Source of the DNA: Chaenocephalus aceratus
Lineage: Eukaryota; Chordata; Actinopteri; Perciformes; Channichthyidae
Direction of reading: 5' to 3'
Length of the DNA stretch: 64,000 nt
Assembly: GCA_023974075.1 (NCBI GenBank)
Contig: CM043798.1
Span: 24,272,441-24,336,440, forward strand
Of the stretch, positions 1-16,090 are shown piece after piece. The first letter of the stretch is position 1, and every line of letters starts with the position of its first letter. The position numbers and the translations under genes were made by a program. The notes beneath the pieces are model-generated. The model worked only from the letters and a program-made list of their open reading frames with translations, did not search any database and had not been told where the DNA came from.

Positions 1-3000
1 TGAAAGCCTGTCAGGCCTAAGCATCTTTTTTTTAAATATATTTCCCCCTATAAACAGAGGGCCACAGAGCTTAACAGCTTTTCTGACAGAAACCCTATAC
101 TGTAGGTGATATATGTACTTCTTCCACCTCTGCAGCTGTAAGTGGTGGGAGATATAGATTGTGTTTGCAGGCCAGACTTTAGGAATATTGTTAAAATTAT
201 GGACACAATTTTCCTAATTGGGCCTCTCAGACAATACACGTTTTTCATGACTCCTGGAACCATTAGATGCAACCATCCCAAAGTCCCTTTTTAAATGTCA
301 AATGTGATATGTTATCCTATGGAATTGAACAATTGTTTTTGTCATCTTTATAGTGTATTTGTATTTAAAAATGCGGTGAGCACATCTCATATATACAACT
401 GCATTTTCTCGCCAAAAAGTAAAATGTTGAAACAATTATAAATAAAATGTTACTTTACCTTTCTGGTGTTTTTGAATAAAGAAAGCAAATGGTGAAAAGG
501 GTTTATACAAAACTTCTAACAGTTTGTTTTCATGTACGCCTCTGTGTTTTCTGAGCTGTTATCCTGAGAGGTAATTACTCATCGGGGGACTTCATTGTTC
601 TATTTCTTCCTTTTAGTTACAAGAAGCATCATTATCAGCTCTGCTATAGGAGACAAATGCAAGTCTTTAATCTGTATTAGGTGATAAAAACAACTTGAGC
701 AAAGACCCAGGCACCTTGAACAGTGTAAAGATTCACCTCAATTCTGATGGTCTTACTTCTATACTTCCGAAATGTGTATAACTTGTTAAGGTTGTGATTA
801 GGGGGTGGTGCTGCTGGCCTGATCAGCACTGTGGGGGCAGAGACCATGAAGAGGCTGTAAAGGAGTCATCATTCAGCACTGGCTTACTGTAAAGTTCAGC
901 TATATCCAGCGGAAATAATATACCTCTTCACAAAATGTGTGGGTGTAAAAATGGCATCCATTTTCATTTACTGTAGTTTAAAGTGTGATAGGATCAATAC
1001 AAGGCAATGGGAAAGCTGCAGATCTAAGGAAACGGAATGCTTTGTGTCTGTATTATTCCTCAAATAAAGCTGGGATGTGTAAACGGTATCATTTCCAGAG
1101 GCTATCCAGGTTATGGATTGGTAAACATTTTGTGATGGCGTTCTCTTTTAAACCGACCATTGTATGATAGTAATGCTCACAAACAAATGATCTTTATGTG
1201 TTCTGTTCCAGAGAAAGGATGTTTGATTAACTGTGTGCAAGGAGGATGGTCTGAGGAAAAACAAATGCTACTTTTTAATAACATTTTTCTCTTCAGTAAA
1301 TTGAAGAATCCAAGCGCAATTCCCTCCTGTCAAATTGCTTCTGACCTCTGCCGGAGCTGCTTAATACAGGGAGATAGACTTTACTCTCTGCACAGGGATG
1401 AAAACCTATTGATATAATATGCGCTGGAGCCAAGTGGCCATTTAATTAAATACCTCTCTTTTTCCAATTCTCTGGGTATCTTGTGAATCCAGGCAAACAT
1501 TTGAAACCCAATCTTGGAGACTGAAATGTGTCATTATTTTCTTTCTTACATTCTTTGATCCAATATTCTTGTGAAATGGAAGAATTCAAACTTTCCCTCT
1601 GGAAAGTTACTACCAAGCCAGCAACTAATTTAGTTTTATTATTTGCCATTTCTTTACTTGATTTTTTGTTAATCATGTAGTTTATTTAATTTTGAAAGAT
1701 CATGAACAAATATAATTCACAATATCTTCAGGTGATGTTTTGAAAATTAGTGTTTTGTCCCAACTACAGTATAGTAACATTCCAAATATTGTCATACTGT
1801 ATGTGAAAAAATAAAAGTAGAAAATTGTCACATTTTAAAAGCTTGAACCAGGAAATGCTTCATGTTTTTGCTCCAAAACTGAACTGTTTAATCGATTATC
1901 AAAGTAGTTGCCATGTTATATTCTTTTTGTTTTGTTTTTTCACTCAATTGACCAATATTTGAATCTACTTCATTTTGGGAGTGGTTGATATATTGTATAA
2001 AATAAAAATAAATGACATTTTCTTTTAATTTTAAAGATCAGCTTGTGTTGACACTTCTGTTGGTAACAAGATCTACAGGGTCTGACTTAAAGCACAGGTG
2101 TATGCAACATAGGAGAAGCTTGGTAGTCTTCTAAACAGGACACTCATCTAAATTTGACTTCATGAAACAAAATGCAACCCATCAAATCCTTTTGAATGCC
2201 TCTTATATCCCCACAGCAGACTGGGAAGAGGACCCTTCACATTTGTAGCTAGAATAGGATATCAAAGCACCAAGCATTGATATATTTCATCTGAAGAGCG
2301 AGGGCAATTATAGCTAATTGCAAGTGAGGACAGCCTCACTAGTGAAAGGAGCATCATCTGGTAAAAACAAGTCTTTAGGTATCAGATAATAGAAATCCGA
2401 AAAGCTGAGATAAGTAGAGAGACATACTGTAATGTAGGTGTTGGTACCAAAAAATAAAAATGCACTTTAATATATTAAATATGCATCACTTTTGTTTTTA
2501 AAGCAGTATTCATTAAATTCCCACTTTAAGCTGCATTAACATTTTGTTGACCTTCTAGAGGTGTAAATTACTGACATCAACAGAACCCTGACATAAAATT
2601 GGCTTACTGGATATGACTTGTTAGCAAAATTGTGCATCCCATTGGAATGTTCTGCCTGGCCATCTGAATAGTGTCCAGATGGTGAGTTACAACAGCAGGG
2701 CAAACTCCAGCTTGGCTGTGGGACTTCAGTGTTTTATGTTGCCATACAAAATAACTTTCAATGATGTATCAAGTAAACTAAAACGTTCCCTCCAAACATT
2801 CAGTGGTCCATAGCGCTAACATCCCACATACTGTACTGTCTTTGCTTGCCATCTTCACACTTTTTCTTTATTTTGCCCAAAACCATAAAAAACCATGACA
2901 AAGATGGGAATCAATCATTTAGAAACACATTTGAGTGCAGCAGCTGTTGAAAACCAGAGCAGTCTTGATCCATCTCATCAGTCAAGATGTTCAGATCACA

Positions 3001-6000
3001 TATACAATTAGCATAATAAAGATTATGCACATCTTTGATTTTTTAAAACATCTGTTGCATCACACAGAAATTAAGTTGGGTGTTTTATTTGCAGCAGAAT
3101 AACATAATGTTTGATACAGTATGTAGGCCAAAAGTGTTGACCCCAGCCTACAGATTTACTAGCACACTAAACACATAAATGAAAAGTTAGGCTAGCTCAT
3201 TTAAATGCAATTTGAAAAAGCAGGCCAAGCTCAAGAAAGAAATCACCTTGGTTGGGTTTATTGAAATAAATAACTCGGGAGGATATATATCTCAGTTCTC
3301 TGCAATTAATCATAACAGAGAAAGGACACGGAAAAAAACAAAATGGTCTGCAACTGAAATCTAAATCTGCATAATACATTTGTAGACACTTATTTTGAAA
3401 GTCATTACTCATGATGCTCAAGGAGACTGAAATGGATAAAACATGAGTTCTTGGAAGGTGACCTGTCCAAGTTCACTGCCAAAACCTTAATAACTTTAGA
3501 CCAATTTCTGAGACTAATAGCATTCCCCATGTATGTCTTAAATTTATATTACAATTTCCCCAGTCTACGTGCCTGCCTCAGATGTGTCATTGTCTGGATG
3601 TAGAGCTCACGCAATGAGCGGAGATAAAAAGCTCATTCTACTTCACACATCATTTCTACCTCATTAGCTCTGGACTAATCTATTAGCCGCAGAGCTGTAT
3701 CAGCAGTTTCATGTACCTGCCGCAATCACTGAGAACTTCTAGATTTGCGTGCGTGCATGTGATTGCGGGGTTTCACATCAGTCACACAGGCACCTTATAT
3801 CTGGGGAAATCCAAATTGTTGCATATTGTGTCAGTTTCAATGTGTTTTATGTCTGTGTGAGGGAAGAGAAAGGCAAACCGAGGCAGGACTGTAAGTCTGA
3901 TGGCATAATATGCAAATGAATCAAACAGAGTTTGGGTCTCTTCACTGGATTCGTTGTCCATCTCTATTCATGAACTTAATGATTGGCATATTTCTGCAGC
4001 CTTCCAGTGTTCTCCATTTGCAATGACAATTAAATAATACATGTGCTTTATTGAAAAATGGTAGTGTTAAACTCGTAGCTCATATGATATTGTTTTATTC
4101 CTACTGTATATGTTGACAATGTATACGAAAACTTAACAATACACAAAGTAAATGTGATATAATGAGCAAGTCAAATTAGTCCGAAATTATGTGAAAACTG
4201 TTCACACACAAATATGAAACTGGACTAATACAGAGGTGAACCCCTGTGGAATGTAACTATGGTGATACAATTAAATAACGGTATATTTAGCTACAGCGGC
4301 ATGATGTGATGATAGGACTGAACCACCTCTCCCCCTTTACACCCCTGTCCAGCATAGCGAATGACATCTTTTCAAAATGCCACGGGCAAGCAGCATGTGA
4401 AAATGGCCAAGGTGGTCTCTCAGTATAATCCACATGTTTACATATCACGTGGTTGGGATGGAGCAGTGTAATGTGTGGCCGTAGTGAGAGTGTAGATGAG
4501 CGACAGAGAGAGCGTCACTGTGGATGCACTCAGAGCAGATCAGCTGCTGGCGATCACTGCAGAGACCAAACAAGCCCTTAAGTGGTCTCATGTTATTGAA
4601 TGTACAGTGTCACACACACACAAACACACTCATACACCCGAAATAAATCTGGCACCTTGTATTTTTTAGTGACTCATTGATGGTGAATTTAGTGCTTCAA
4701 AGACAGTATGCGTATCTAATTCACAGAGCAGCTATAATTAATAATGTTTATCATGTTAAAACAATGCGACAGTGTGAATAGGTGATAGTAATGAACCGAC
4801 AGTGAATCATCAACCGAATCTGCAGCTTTTTTGGCTTTACGCAGCTTTATCATCAATGTATACTCAATGTTTTGCAGCTGCCGCATCTTTGCTTCTCTGG
4901 TTCAAACTCAATGCTCTCATCGAGTTCTTCTCAGCATCAGTAGCTGCTGTTTTCAGCAAAAACACAGTTAGCAACACAACCAGGAGAACATAGTCAAACA
5001 TTGAACAGCTGTTTCTTTTATTGGTACACCCAAAACAGATACAAAAGAGAGGGAATATTGGACTTAAATTCACCTGATGGCAAGAACCATGACTTTTAAA
5101 AAAAACAATGGTTTCTGTAATTTTAGATGTGTAACTGCACAACCTTTTGCTAACAAGTTTGCCACATCAATTTAAAATCAATGTTATGTCACAGGTAGTA
5201 CTACTCCCAACTAGTGGCCTTTGAAAAACTATTGCTGAATTAATTTAGTAGACATCTATAAGCACTGCTTTGCCACCCATTATTGCCTTGTCTGAAATAG
5301 CATTCAGTCAAGTTTTTTTTTTGCACCCTGGTCATTTACTCATGGATAATTAGTTTTTCCTCTCAGTAGTTTTGTCATTTCTCTCCAGTGAGTGACTTCA
5401 GTCACTTTGGAGGGAGAGGCTTCTGGGAAAAGATGACAGAGAATAAAGAAGCCCTAGTTTCAGTAATGATCCTTTTTGTTTGAATCCTTTTTGATTTAAA
5501 TAAACATCTGCTTTGCCAGTGTCTGTTGCCAAGATCAATAACACAACAGGGATTCAACGCTTAGTATAGCTAGTAAATAAAAGCCTTGGACCTCTAAGCA
5601 TGCAGTGTTTGAGTAGGAGGAAGAAGTGATGTTTTTGTTATCTTCCATGCAGCTCTAACAGCGCATAAACAAAATAAACAGAACAAGAGATTGTTGTTTA
5701 GCCAAAGCCTTTATGCCAACAGTCAAAGAGCACCACCTAGAGTTACTCAAACTTTACTGACAGAAAACTTAAGCAAAAACACTTTTGCTCACAGATATCA
5801 TTGTTGAGTTGCCTAATTGTATCTTGGAAATAGTTCTCCAGCAGAGACTGCTTATGATACACATACACACAACTCTATAACAGAGGCACAGTGCTGGGTG
5901 ATTTACACCATATATTGCTCTCCACTCGTCTCTTTTCTTTTTTTGCCTCATAAAGATGAGGCATGTTCCCTTCAACCACTCTCACCTCTTTCACACCTCC

Positions 6001-7404
6001 TGTCTTGCCACTTTCTATTAGCATTCCCTGGTCAGGGGGCCGTATGAAAGTCAGGCACACACCTGCCACAGTCAATGTCCCGAGCATGTCGCCTCACCAC
6101 AACTCAGCTCGTTGCGCTCTAGCAGGCTCGATACTTGTTTACTGGGCTTGCTTCCTTTTTTGGATTGATGGATTACTGATTGGCTGTCTAGTTCTCCGCC
6201 CAGTTTGCCAGCTGGTTATGTAAATCCATGCTGGCTGGCTGAATAAAATGCCTCCAGGGCGAATGGCTCCCCTGGGCTTCTTCCTATATCATCCTTTCTG
6301 TCCCTCTCCCTTCTCTTCTTAGCTCCCTCCTGCCCTCCCCAGCCGAAACTAAACAGCAGCTGCACCAGAGGTAGGAGTGTCAGAAAGTGCCACAACTGTG
6401 TTCCTGTCTGTTTTTAGGCAAGTTCCTAGAATAGAACAGCGTTCACAGCGTGTAGAGTGGAAACTAAACCCCAGAGGCTAGCCAGTTCACTGACATCCTC
6501 TATTCAGGAGCAGTAGTACTTAAGCAAACCACCACACACACACAAGCACACACAAGCTCACTGAGTATTCAAACAAAAAGGAATGAAGATGTGCGTTTGC
6601 GTCCATAATTGAGGTACATTCACAGACTTAACATAAATATTCAAACACACACTGTCACACACTTGTATGCATACAGCAACAGATCACCCCAGATGAGATT
6701 TCACTCTTCTTCAATATTGAAGAAAACTACCTTTTTGAATGATTTATTGATAGCAGCTATTTTAAACTGCAAAAAAAGTACAAATTTCCCTACAACTGTT
6801 GTATTATTGAAAACCCGCAATAAACCTATTCAACCTAATAACCAAATCTTTTTTTCTTGTAGATTTGGTTGAATAAATTAGGGGCATGTGTTAGTCATGG
6901 CCTTCGTGTCACCATGTGCCATCATCTTTTTTGTAGAGTGGAGTCTGTTTTTGTGGCATTTCAATTAAATTAAAGATAAATACTTTAGATAAAAACGTCA
7001 ACCTGTTATTGCTCAAATTGCATAATGGATGCCATTTTAGGATGTAGGCCACCTTCTAAACATTTATCAAAACGTCTGATATATTGGTCTGGATGATTTA
7101 TGAGCGTAGTTATAATATCAGTGGATGTATCTTTGGAATGTTATGTGCAGCAGTTATATCTGTGTGTGTCCAGGCAACCATACATAAATACATACTTTTT
7201 ACCTCATGTTTATATATATTTCAATCCAAGATTCCTTATTCCTCTTTTGCACCAGTTGAGGGGGTGGGGTGGTTGGTGTAAGCTGTGCATACTGTACATC
7301 CCAGTATTTGACACCCTGCAAAGCAAACTAGTGTATTTATTTTTGTCGAAAAGAAAACTGACAGCCAACCATATTAGTTTGCAGAAAATATCTGAATTTC
7401 ATGT
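1..7404. other. Non-coding stretch, no gene seen
   Basis: AT-rich DNA with only short open frames that lack domain motifs, splice context or composition typical of exons. It contains short CA runs near 4611 and 6532 and a pyrimidine-rich patch near 6290-6340. The segment around 3570-3760 has balanced composition and several TAAT cores and could be a conserved regulatory element, but that needs a cross-species alignment. I see no transposon termini here. Confidence 0.6.
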
Positions 7405-8545
7405 ACAAATGTTACATTTGTCTCAGTGGTCTTCACAGTGTGTACAGAATATCAGTATGACAATACGACACCCTCTGTCCTTAGACCCTCACATCGTACA
7501 AGGAAAAACTTCCAAAGAAAACCCAGTTTAAAGGGAAAAATGGGAGAAACCTCAGGGAGAGCAACAGAGGAGGGATCCCTCTCCCAGGACGGACAGACGT
7601 GCAATAGATGCCGTGTGTAAATTGAAAAGATAATACATTTGCAACATAGGTAGACCAGATGTTTGGAAATGCATGTGTGTATAATAGGAAGATGAATCCA
7701 CGAGGATATCCATCCAGGACCTATGATCCAGGACCACAGCCACGACTCAAGATCCAGGGCTCGCGATGCAGGACCGCAGGATCATCCATGACTCCGGATC
7801 CCAGCGTATATAGACACCAAAAAGAAAGACATTTGGGGAAGCTGGGTTAATCGGAACATGAGAGTACACAGGTATAGACAGAGAGAAGGAAGAAGTAAGA
7901 TGTCCCCCGACAAACTAAGCCTATATCAGCAAAACTAGGGGCTGAATCTAATCAGCCCTAACTATAAGCTTTATCAAAAAGGAAGGTCTTAAGCGCACTC
8001 TTAAAAACGGATAGGGTGTCTGCCGGCCGAACACAAACTGGAAGCTGATTCCACAAATGTGGAGCTTGATAAGAAAATGCTCTGGCTCCCATTGTACTTT
8101 TAGAGATTCTAGGAACAACCAACAACCCTGCATTCTTGGAACGCAATGCCCTAGTAGGACAGTAGGGTATAATGAGTTATTTAAGGTAAGATGGCGCCTG
8201 CCCATTAAGGGCTTTGTAGGCGAGAAGAAGAATTTTAAATTCTATCCTGTGTTCTATAGGGAGCCAGTGTAAGGCAGCCAGAACAGGAGTAATGTGGTCC
8301 CTTTTCCTAACTCTGGTTAGTACACGAGCTGCAGCATTTTGAATCAGCTGAAGCGACTTGACTGACTTCTTGGTACTCCCTGATAATAAAGAGTTACAAT
8401 AATCCAGCCTAGAAGTAACAAATGCATGGACTAGTTTCTCTGCATCGTTTTGAGGCAAGATATGCCTGATTTTTGCAATGTTACGTAGATGGAAGTAGGC
8501 GGTCCTTGAAATTGATTTTATGTGGGCGTTAAAGGATAAATCCTG
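7405..8545 (-). mobile_element. L2-type LINE, truncated copy 1 (RT C-terminus plus 3' UTR)
   Basis: This is the reverse complement of the last part of the L2 copies at 43118-46779 and 52893-54884. Read on the minus strand, it starts inside the RT C-terminal region (8545), carries the segment with [19 protein letters not shown] and [17 protein letters not shown], then a stretch of about 0.5 kb of 3' UTR. The frame is broken by a nonsense change: a GAA codon in the 54-kb copy is TAA here (minus strand, near 8176). It is truncated at both ends: the terminal ATAAATAAACATTGATTG tail seen in the other copies is missing past 7405. Otherwise it is nearly identical to them, which implies recent activity of this family. 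It is non-functional. Confidence 0.9.
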
Positions 8546-10221
8546 TCATGTAACATGTTGGCAACAACTGTTAGCCAATGATGCTGTATGTCTACTGCAC
8601 GCATCTAAATGTAAACGTTAGCTGACATGTTTGTATTGCTCATATAATTCCTATCTGTGTTCAAATGGGTTATCTAGTACAGGTGCGATCATTTTTAACA
8701 CCATACCTGCATCCCACCTCCTGATTTACAGGATATTGACAATTTCATATGGTTTTCCACTGGGAGGGGAGGAGGAGTACTGTAAGCCATGACATCCTCA
8801 AATAGGTGAAGGCATGCTGGCCCACATGCACAAAACCTCATAGGCAGCAACGATTACAGCACAGAGAACATGGGGGGAACCCTGTTTTAAAGATGACAAA
8901 TGGATACACTGTAAGAATGGCCTATATCTTTAGAAACCCCTAGGTGCTCTTCAGATGTTAACAGCACATGTCATGTTACATTGCCCTTCGAAAGGTCACA
9001 CACAGCAAATTGCCCTTGCAATGGTACGAAAATGGCCAAACGGGCTTTGCTAGACTGACAAAGCGGGCAGCCACCACCCTCGGGTCATCTTGCTTCAATG
9101 TGACGCAGCAGTGGAGAGTTCTGCTGAGTCTTAGGGATGCACAATGTGTGGGATGCTGAGTGACAGGCAGACCCTCCTGCTATATTTGCTACTCAGGCTC
9201 CAATGTGGGAGATCTTCCTATGTCATATGCATCCATCCACGCAAGGGCATCTGACCCTATGAGACGAAATGCGGCTAATGAAATCCCCCAGGTTATTGCA
9301 CAGATGTAAAAGGCCACAGAAAAGTACTGTAGTATGTGTTTTGCCTCTGTTTTCAGTGTCTTTGTATATCTCCCATAACATTTTGCCTCTTAGGTCCATT
9401 ATACAAATCTAGTAAACAGAATGATTTAATGCTCCATGTATACCGTTTTTTTATCTCATAGTGATGAGTGTCAGCCATATCTGCAGTCCCTCTTAGCTCG
9501 ACAGAACTGTTGCCTCTTTTGACTTATGCTGTGGTTGCCCACACAGTTTACTCCCCTTTTCAGCAGCAGCAGAGAGCTCTTTTTTCAGCAAATAGTTCTT
9601 AATGATTTTGTTTGCTTTCACTTAACTTGTAGAGTCGTTTCCAGCAGCAGCTGGCAGCTGTTTTCAGGGAAAACTTCTAAAAACCAACTGTATTATACTT
9701 GATAAGCAGCAAAGAGCATAGACAGAGTTAGTGACAAGCTCTTGAACACAGTATTAGGTCTATGGTATGCCATGCTGCCCTCAAGTAACCTCAAAAACAC
9801 ATTTAAAGCCTGAATACAATTGTAGTGCTCTTGAATATCAGTTGATGCCACCAATCCCCTCTCTGTCATGTCACACTAGCAACACAGAGAAAAGTAAACA
9901 AGACAAATGGGTCAATACATTTTGATCAATTCTTTCTTTTTTAGTTGGCCCGTCTGAGCGAGCCCAGCCACCAAAATGATTAAGCGTCTTCTTGATGGGC
10001 CGCTTGGAGCTTTATTCCTGTATCACAAGCGGTTATTATTACAAAACAACAAGCATAGGTGCCACAAGCCACTCTGCACAAAGCAATCTTTCCTATCAAG
10101 GTAAAAAGCAAGACCAACTTTAAGTCATTTATCCAGAAGAGCGATGACCCTTGAGGAGATCCCATCCATCATATCCTCGGCCCCAGGAGCATTGATATTT
10201 GGGCGCACTTTCAGTATTTCA
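8546..10221. other. Non-coding stretch, no gene seen
   Basis: No coding signal or transposon terminus could be supported. Short open frames here lack recognisable motifs. Confidence 0.5.
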
Positions 10222-10387
10222 TCTTTTTACCTCGCTTCATTCGCTTTTATCCATCTCTTTTTTCTTTTAATGTTTATTTTATTAGCTTTTCTTTTTTAAT
10301 TCTTAATGTCTTTCATTTTTTGTAAAGCACTTTGAATTGCCTTGTGTTGAAAAGTGCTATATAAATAAACTTGCCTTGCCTTGCCTT
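10222..10387 (+). mobile_element. 3' end of a second L2-like LINE family
   Basis: The sequence runs through TTTGTAAAGCACTTTGAA to a TATATAAATAAA-like end and a CTTGC/CCTTG tandem tail. The same end occurs at 62750-62880 behind an RT C-terminal fragment, which identifies this as the 3' UTR and tail of that LINE family. Only about 165 bp remain, so the copy is severely 5'-truncated, and the left boundary is approximate. Confidence 0.75.
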
Positions 10388-10451
10388 CATTAGTTTGTCC
10401 CACCCACCCACAGACACCCAACATACATCCCCACACTATGCTAATATTTCC

Positions 10452-10660
10452 TTAAAGGTGGGGTAGGTAAGTTTGAGAAACCGGCTCGAGATACACTTGT
10501 TGTTGTATTCCATGGAATACTCTTAACATCCATGTGCGGCGCGTTCGTGTGTGTTGGAGGAGGGGCTCTGTAAGGAAGTGGCAGATTTTTTCCAGTTGTG
10601 TATTTTCAAATTCTAGCTCACTCGAGCTGGTTTCTCCAAAATTACCTACCCCACCTTTAA
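10452..10660. mobile_element. 201-bp MITE with TTAA target duplication
   Basis: TTAA at 10452-10455 and 10657-10660 flank inverted ends of about 38-40 bp. The left end begins AGGTGGGGTAGGTAA and the right end is its reverse complement; the similarity continues through GAGAAACCGGCTCGAG on the left and its counterpart on the right with few mismatches. A TTAA duplication is the hallmark of piggyBac and Kolobok superfamilies, and I cannot decide between them. There is no coding capacity. Confidence 0.85.
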
Positions 10661-12154
10661 CAATAAAGCGCTTCATCAGTCCTCTCTACCTTTACGCTCT
10701 CAGTTTTTTTCTACCTTTATCCTTATTTTTTCCGGTCTTGGTGGTGTCACTCTATACTGAGCCACTCAATTCCTCATTCACAAAGAAAGAAAAGACCCAA
10801 CGGCAGAAAAGGTTATCATGAAAAAAATCATATATATCTTTTCCTGAAAAAATAGGATGGCTGGAAGCAGGTTTTTGTTATGCTCAGATCAAATCTGTCA
10901 AGAATAACAGGTGTTTATTAGCATAATTCTCCTGTTACACATTTATTTCAAGTGCTTTGCACCAGCAGATGTTTTCTTATTTTTGACAAAAGAATTGCCC
11001 ACCTGGAAACGTTCCCTTATTTAAGCTCTGAGGAAGTCTGCGGAAATGTAGGTGATGGTAAAAGACGTTGTCATCAGTTTACTCCTGTGTATAAAGACGA
11101 CATATTCATTATTAGTCTATCTGCTTTCTCTGCTAGCTCGTCGTGTTTGTGTTACCATGCACAGTAATCTACATAACGCATAACGGGCAACATTTATTTC
11201 CCAAAAGCCATTTCCAAATATTTTTTCTGTATAATTCCACAAAACAGGTTTGAGGGTGATAAAATACCCTATTGTTTTGCAGACTGGCACACACAGCTAA
11301 AATAAATACAGGCATGCGGTTACACAGGGACACAAGCTTAGAAAAGTCATGTATTGAAACACACTCGCTCTCTCGCTGGCAGACACACACTATGTGATAA
11401 ATTGGCACAATGTTGTCACCCCGGACAGAAAATTGGAGTCAATAAACAAGTGTCCGTGTGTCCCTGCCAGATGTTGATTACACGTATTTGTGGTTCAGGA
11501 AACACATGCACCCATTAGCTGGTGATTAAATGTGTCTATTATTAATAACAAAACACATTCAAACTCATATAGCTTTACCTCTTAAAGTGTTTGTTTGGAT
11601 TTTTGAGGGAGGTATAAATGTAATGTGTAATGTCCTTCATGCAAAAATGGGTAGCTCGCCCACCTGTTGTGCTTCTGGCAATTAATGGTGATGGTTGGGT
11701 TTATTGATGCATCAGGTATGGTGACAGCTGGCCTCAAATACAGTCACTTGTGCTGTCGGAAAAAACACCCTTTAACATCTTTCAAGTAACTATTGTAAAC
11801 CCATCTGCGTCATTATATCATTTTTAACCACACACTGGGGGGCTAACATACTAACAAAAAGGCTGCGTCATTATAATAACACTTAAGGACCTCTGCCTAA
11901 GTAGGGATGAGACGCAGGGGAAAGCTAGAAAGTGTACGTCTAAAGTAGAGGATAGAGGATAATATTCAAGGACACTATGACTCTTTGGGGATGACCCCTA
12001 ATTTAATCTCAGGAACAAATGAGGGATAAGATCCTGAGGACTCCTTTACTGTGACTTAAGAAGAAAGTATAACATCATGAAATTCCATAATAAAATATCT
12101 CACTGACTTCAGAAACAGTAGTGATTTGAGGGAAGCCTTTCATTGTTATCGTTA
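10661..12154. other. Non-coding stretch, no gene seen
   Basis: A pyrimidine-rich segment at 10680-10760 is followed by ordinary AT-rich DNA. No gene or element boundary could be supported. Confidence 0.5.
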
Positions 12155-12405
12155 TCAATCAATCAAACTTTATTTATATAGCCCAATATCACAAATTTGA
12201 CATTTGTCTCAGGGGACTTCACACTTTGTACAGAATACGAATATGAATATGACACCGCTTGTCCTTAGACACTCACATCTGACAAGGAAACACTTCCAAA
12301 GAAACCCCACAGTTAATGGGGGGGACATTTGAATAAACCTCAGGGAGAGGAACAGAGGAGGGATCCCTCTCCCAGGACGGACAGACGTGCAATAGATGCC
12401 GTGTG
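12155..12405 (-). mobile_element. L2-type LINE 3' tail (short copy)
   Basis: On the minus strand this matches the last ~250 bp of the 52.9-kb L2 copy, including its terminal tandem ATTG repeats (ATCAATCAATC on the plus strand at 12155). It is more diverged than the other three copies (for example, GGGGGGACATTTGAATAAAC replaces the usual sequence near 12318), so it is probably older. It is 5'-truncated with no coding sequence. Confidence 0.88.
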
Positions 12406-12519
12406 GATACCCATATAGTTTGTATCATAAGCACACGCACTCTTTTGCTCTTTCTTTATACATGGGCAGAACAGAACTGTGATATTAAATCTCATCCATA
12501 GTATGAGCAGCTTTTTTTG

Positions 12520-12523
<4 letters not shown>

Positions 12524-12551
<28 letters not shown>
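12524..12551. repeat. (AC)n microsatellite
   Basis: About 14 uninterrupted AC units. Confidence 0.95.

Positions 12552-15266
<2,715 letters not shown>

Positions 15267-15322
<56 letters not shown>
15267..15322. repeat. (AC)n microsatellite
   Basis: About 28 AC units preceded by an imperfect ACACAAAC lead-in. Confidence 0.95.
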
Positions 15323-15323
<1 letters not shown>

Positions 15324-16090
15324 ACAACAACAGAATTATTGTGCATCATGTCCTCGTCTGAACATGGAGACTCACAGGCGGTTCACTTTGTTTGAGGGAA
15401 GCGCTGCCCAACGCTTCATTAGTATCCGTACACAAGTCTAGAACAGAACACAAATCAGCTGAAGCAGAGACTGAATTGCTTATTCAGTGTTTTGAGAAGA
15501 AAGTATATTAGGCTAGTGAGATAAACCATCTTATACACTTTCTTGACTCTCGTGGAGACTGTAACCGAGCTGTTATAATCTTAAAGTTTGTGTTTGCAAA
15601 AGATGAAGAGTCTCACTTGAATTTTTCCTTGTGACGTTTTTATATACGGTCTATGGGGTTTTCTCCCCCAGCAGATTTGAGTATCAAATTCCAGGGCATA
15701 TAAAAACCACTGTCCTGAAACAGACATACATTAGTTTTGCTGGCACAATTATTCAAATGTTTTGGGAAGATTTTCCTAATTTATAGTTGATGCACTCCCT
15801 AAGGAATGTTGATGTCTACAGTAAATGTGAAAAATATTCAGGTTAAGGCATCAACACAGAAGCTGTAGTACAGAAACTTCCCAATCAGGTTAGCAAAGCA
15901 CCCAAAAAAAGGAGAAAAGCCCCTTAATGCTAAAAACATTTTAATATGCGCAATTTGTCCCCAAAAGCAATAACTTACCTTCAGGCAGTGTATAGTAAAA
16001 TTAATAAGAAAAAGGAGGACATTACAATCACTTCATCAATAATGGCGCCTTCATTTGTTTAACACAACATCAGGCCATGGGACAACATTT
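15323..16090. other. Non-coding stretch, no gene seen
   Basis: No coding or repeat signal that I can support. Confidence 0.5.
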
